From NCBI GenBank assembly GCA_020444065.1, contig JAHLLQ010000002.1, forward strand, positions 682,001 to 746,000: 64,000 nucleotides of DNA. The letters run 5' to 3'. The stretch comes from a bacterium. GTDB taxonomy: Bacteria > Sumerlaeota > Sumerlaeia > SLMS01 > JAHLLQ01. Below the pieces are notes generated by a model that saw nothing but the letters and a program-made list of their open reading frames with translations, searched no databases and was not told where the DNA came from. Below, one piece after another: positions 60,993 to 64,000 of this stretch (its first letter is position 1; each line of letters starts with the position of its first letter). Made by a program: the position numbers and the translations under genes.

Positions 60993-61988
60993 TCAGTACT
61001 GCCGCACCGTAACGGAATCGGAAATCTGGCGCAGCAACTTCACCGGCGTTGATTCGGTATCGAGCGCATCGAGCGCTTCGCCGGCGCTTGTGGCGTGCTT
61101 GGCGGCCACTTCGAGTGAGTATTCGATCGCATCATACTTCCGCACGATGCGGTGAATCGCCTCGAAGTCTCGGCCGTTGTTGAGGATATTCAGAATCAGT
61201 TCACGATCCTCTTCGCTCGCCGTCATCAGCGTTCTCAGTAGCGGAAGCGTCTGCTTGCCTTCGGCGAGGTCGGCTCCGACACGTTTGCCCCAGCGATCTT
61301 TCTGCGCTTCGTAGTCGAGCGTGTCGTCTGTGATCTGGAAAGCCAGACCGAAGTCGAGACCGTAACGCGCCATGCGCTTGACAGCCTCCATCGGTGCATC
61401 GGCGATCAATGCGCCGAGGCTCGTCGCGGCGCTGAACAAGTACGCCGTCTTGTTCGTGATAATTTCCATGTAGTCATCGACCGAAAGCCAATCGCCGCGG
61501 CGTTCGATCTGCAGCATCTCGCCTTCGGTCATGCGCTGCGTTGTCTGTGCAAGGACCCGGAGTGTCTCCGGATTCAGCGTTGAGAGCGCGAGGTCAAAGG
61601 AGGTCGCGTAGAGGTAATCCGCCATCAAGATCGCGACGTCGTCGCCCCATTTTTCATTGACCGTTTCGCGGCCGCGCCGCGTGGGAGCCTTGTCGATCAC
61701 GTCGTCGTGCAGCAGGGTCGCGACATGGAAGAGCTCGATCGAAGCGCCGAGATGGATGTGCCCGTCGGAATTGTCGGCATCCAGGCCGTGAGCGCGCGCG
61801 GACAGGCAGACCATCGACGGCCGCAGCATCTTCCCCCGGCCCTGGCGGACGTATTCCGCCACTTCCTGCATCAGGTCGCCATTCACGTCGAAGGCATCGT
61901 CCATAGTTTGTTGGACGCGTTCGAGATCCTTCGCCAGGTATTCGTACAGAAACTCCAAAGAGCGATCCTCCAGCGTTTGGGGGGTCAT
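60993..61988 (-). CDS. Polyprenyl diphosphate synthase
   Basis: 331 residues. First aspartate-rich motif in LLHDDVIDKAPTRRG and second in FQITDDTLDYEA, with GKMLRPSMVCL upstream: a long-chain trans-prenyl synthase. The residues before the first motif are small and the protein long, fitting octaprenyl/heptaprenyl (quinone side chain) synthesis rather than FPP synthase. Product length cannot be fixed from the sequence. ATG 61988 is preferred; ATG 62030 would add a basic stretch, and neither has a good SD. It uses products of the MEP route (ispD, ispF in this window). Confidence 0.92.
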   Translation of the reverse strand: MTPQTLEDRSLEFLYEYLAKDLERVQQTMDDAFDVNGDLMQEVAEYVRQGRGKMLRPSMVCLSARAHGLDADNSDGHIHLGASIELFHVATLLHDDVIDKAPTRRGRETVNEKWGDDVAILMADYLYATSFDLALSTLNPETLRVLAQTTQRMTEGEMLQIERRGDWLSVDDYMEIITNKTAYLFSAATSLGALIADAPMEAVKRMARYGLDFGLAFQITDDTLDYEAQKDRWGKRVGADLAEGKQTLPLLRTLMTASEEDRELILNILNNGRDFEAIHRIVRKYDAIEYSLEVAAKHATSAGEALDALDTESTPVKLLRQISDSVTVRQY

Positions 61989-62093
61989 TTTCTGCCGTGG
62001 GGCATGACGCAGGTCAACGCGCATCCGCACGGCGCATCTCTGTGATTTCTTTCACAAAGTCGGCTGAAACTTCGGCCCGCAAGCCGATTTTCC

Positions 62094-63449
62094 TCAGTTT
62101 CCCCACCACCGCAGAACGTGCAGGCTGATCTCCATATAGATCACCAGGCCAAACACGTCGACAATCGTGCTGATGAAAGGGCCGGACATCAGCGCCGGGT
62201 CCATCTTCAGGCGCTCGAACAAGAGCGGAAGCAACGTGCCTGCCAGATTGGAGACGATGACAATAGTCGATAATCCAAGGGCCACGCAAATTCCCAGAAT
62301 CGGATCCCCATTTATGAGCACCGCCAGGACGTAGGCCAACGTCCCCAGAGCCACCGACAGGATCATGCCGACGAAGACCTCGCGCAGCATCACCCGCAAG
62401 GCATCTCGCACAGCCACCTCGCCCGTCGCGAGAGCACGAATCACCATCGCTGCCGACTGTGTGCCTGTGTTTCCGCCCGTAGCCGTCATCGCCGGCAGGA
62501 AGAACGCCAGGGCGATCATCGATTCCAGCAACTTGTCGTAACTGCGCAGCACCAGGACTGCACCGACTTCAGCGATGAGCAGGATCACCAGCCACACCAC
62601 GCGGCGGCCGGCGAGGCTCAGAATCGAAGCGTCCAGATAGGATTCCTCGCCCGGCAAGACGGCAGCCTGCAGTTGGGCGTCCTCGGTGAACTCCTCTTCC
62701 AAGATGTCCATCACGTCGTCGAAAGTGACGATTCCGACCAGCTTGTCTTCCTTATCCACGATCGGCAGCGCAAGCAGGTCGTAGTGCTGCAGCATCTCGG
62801 CGGCTTCTTCCTGATCCGTGTCGGTGTGGCTGTAGATCAGGTCGGTTTCCATGATGTCGCCGATGATCTGTTCAAGTTCAGCGGTCACGAGGTGCCGAAG
62901 CGAGACGAGGCCCAGCAGCTTTCCAGACCGATCGACGACATAAAGGGCGTACACGGTTTCGCGATCGATGCCGATGCGCCGGACTTTCGTCAGTGCATCC
63001 GTGACCGTCATTTCCGGCAGCAGGTACACGAAATCGGTCGTCATCAGACGGCCGACGCTCTCCTCCGGATAATTCAGCAGCGCCGTCGCGATGCGGCGTT
63101 CTTCCGGGGAGAGCATTTTGAGCAACTGGCGCGCGGCTTTGGGGGGCAGTTCCTCAAGCAGAGCCGTGCGATCGTCCGGCGACATATCCTCGAGCAATTG
63201 CCCGACGGTTCCGCCGGTCAGGCGCTGCAGCAGGGCTTCCTGGTGCGGGAACTCGAGGTACTCGAAGACATCGGTGGCCAGCGCCTTGGGCAGCAGCCGG
63301 AAGACCACGACCAGATCGCTTTCTTCCAGATCCGAGATCAACTCTGCAAGGTCCGCCGCGGGGATTTCCCGGACGGTATCCTTGAGCGCACGGAAGTCCT
63401 TCCGCCGCACGAGTTCCTCGATTTCTGGAGAGAGCAGCTTACCCAGCAT
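62094..63449 (-). CDS. mgtE: Magnesium transporter MgtE
   Basis: 451 residues from ATG 63449. N-terminal helical Mg-sensing domain (LAELISDLEESDLVVVFRLL), tandem CBS domains (about residues 130-250: GRLMTTDFVYL, GLVSLRHLV, GIVTFDDVMDIL), then five membrane helices with FFLPAMTATGGNTGTQSA, the conserved pore motif. Complete and typical; magnesium bound to the cytoplasmic part should close the channel. Confidence 0.95.
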   Translation of the reverse strand: MLGKLLSPEIEELVRRKDFRALKDTVREIPAADLAELISDLEESDLVVVFRLLPKALATDVFEYLEFPHQEALLQRLTGGTVGQLLEDMSPDDRTALLEELPPKAARQLLKMLSPEERRIATALLNYPEESVGRLMTTDFVYLLPEMTVTDALTKVRRIGIDRETVYALYVVDRSGKLLGLVSLRHLVTAELEQIIGDIMETDLIYSHTDTDQEEAAEMLQHYDLLALPIVDKEDKLVGIVTFDDVMDILEEEFTEDAQLQAAVLPGEESYLDASILSLAGRRVVWLVILLIAEVGAVLVLRSYDKLLESMIALAFFLPAMTATGGNTGTQSAAMVIRALATGEVAVRDALRVMLREVFVGMILSVALGTLAYVLAVLINGDPILGICVALGLSTIVIVSNLAGTLLPLLFERLKMDPALMSGPFISTIVDVFGLVIYMEISLHVLRWWGN

Positions 63450-63540
63450 GGCGCCTCGCTTCCCAGGAAGTGGCGGGAGTAGAACCCTGGAGCCTCTGTG
63501 GCTCAACCGGGAAAGTTGAAATGGCAGAGATTGCGGCGGA

Positions 63541-64000
63541 TTACGGCTCTCGTCGAGACCAGCCGTCCCAATTGGAGACTGGATCGCCTGCGACAGTGAA
63601 TTCCTGGCCGGAATCGATTGCCAACGGCGTGCCGCGCAATCGCAGCCAGTGGTTCTCCGAATCGTAGGCCCAACCCCGCTCCGCAGTGTCCCACGCATCT
63701 GGATCGGATATCTGGGGTAGGGGCTTGCCCTGGAACTGCGCGCTCTCGGGCTGATCGAGCAGGTGAATCTCCGCCTCGTACCGCCGCAAGTCAGGCTGGC
63801 CGTCGTAAGATCCGACTGCACCGCCGATGCGAATCTTCAGGGCGTCGCCCATCGGGGCAGCTTCCACCTCGTACGTCGTCGTGGCGAAGCGCCCGTCTTT
63901 GTATTCCATCGACAGGCCGTCGTCTTCGTAGAGACGGCCGTGAACGGTGCGTCCGCGCTTCGGTGGCCAGATCCGCAGTTTCACGGTCTCTCCGGTTTCA
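63541..64000 (-). CDS. Glycoside hydrolase family 31, C-terminal part (runs off the right edge)
   Basis: The frame is open to the right edge, so only the last 150 residues are seen. They match the C-terminal beta domains of GH31 alpha-glucosidases: GETVKLRIWP and LYEDDGLSMEYKDG (DUF5110-type). The catalytic barrel lies outside the window, so activity (alpha-glucosidase or alpha-xylosidase) cannot be judged. A GTG at 63984 is internal. Confidence 0.75.
   Translation of the reverse strand, partial: ETGETVKLRIWPPKRGRTVHGRLYEDDGLSMEYKDGRFATTTYEVEAAPMGDALKIRIGGAVGSYDGQPDLRRYEAEIHLLDQPESAQFQGKPLPQISDPDAWDTAERGWAYDSENHWLRLRGTPLAIDSGQEFTVAGDPVSNWDGWSRREP

Noticed and set aside
63450-63540. tRNA gene in the gap between mgtE and the GH31 gene
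   Set aside because: The stretch has a few short inverted repeats but no cloverleaf, no TTC-type T-loop and no proper acceptor stem.

Overview
The window is a bacterial chromosome segment with about 50 protein genes, GC-rich (by eye near 60%) and densely packed. Gram-negative traits are visible: a lipobox protease, signal peptides, and an F-type ATPase with a c subunit of the proton type. Several secreted proteins combine cohesin-like, BACON, lamin-tail and FN3-like modules, PilZ and DUF3352-like proteins are present, and there is a pair of microcompartment vertex genes. This mix is typical of little-studied, polymer-degrading phyla (the Planctomycetota / Sumerlaeota / Hydrogenedentota kind). 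The phylum is an inference; no rRNA or other decisive marker lies in the window. I found no rRNA, tRNA, CRISPR array, phage gene or transposase.

Layout. 1-4.1 kb: the 3' part of a large secreted cohesin/BACON protein, an M48 lipoprotein protease and yjbQ. 4.1-13.3 kb: central metabolism with ppc (PEP carboxylase) and gltB-gltD (glutamate synthase). 13.3-16.0 kb: a tandem pair of secreted lamin-tail-domain proteins sharing a 451-bp identical tract, a sign of gene conversion. 16.5-18.2 kb: a secreted DUF3352-like protein. 18.5-26.1 kb: a complete F1Fo ATP synthase operon (atpZ-like, atpI-like, atpB, E, F, H, A, G, D, C). 26.5-30.6 kb: pckA, a DUF4190-like protein and ribosomal protein S1, followed closely by a YfhO-type membrane protein. 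32.7-35.2 kb: two paralogous membrane proteins and two PilZ proteins.

35.3-38.5 kb: a GT4 glycosyltransferase and a glycogen-debranching enzyme. 38.6-41.6 kb: the most unusual cluster, larB (nickel-pincer cofactor synthesis), two EutN/CcmL vertex proteins and an NAGPA-type phosphodiester glycosidase, all overlapping. 41.8-44.8 kb: a Kef-type antiporter and asnS. 44.9-47.1 kb: a secreted protein, an ECF sigma factor and its likely anti-sigma factor, behind a promoter that itself looks ECF-dependent. 47.0-48.3 kb: a small membrane protein with a possible SD-hiding hairpin, then a membrane protein/HTH regulator pair with a palindromic operator candidate.

48.6-51.8 kb: serS, trmJ-like, ispD, ispF. 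51.8-53.9 kb: a transmembrane Ser/Thr kinase and an unknown protein. 54.1-64.0 kb: a tryptophanase-like lyase, transketolase, an esterase with a CBM20-like domain, rpe, an M14 carboxypeptidase, a polyprenyl synthase, mgtE and the 3' end of a GH31 glucosidase.

Together the genes describe a heterotroph with glycogen/alpha-glucan metabolism (debranching enzyme, GH31), pentose phosphate enzymes (tkt, rpe), both anaplerotic and gluconeogenic PEP reactions (ppc, pckA), the MEP isoprenoid route (ispD, ispF, prenyl synthase) and proton-driven energetics. Most transcription units end in clear intrinsic terminators, several of them perfect 10-13 bp stems.
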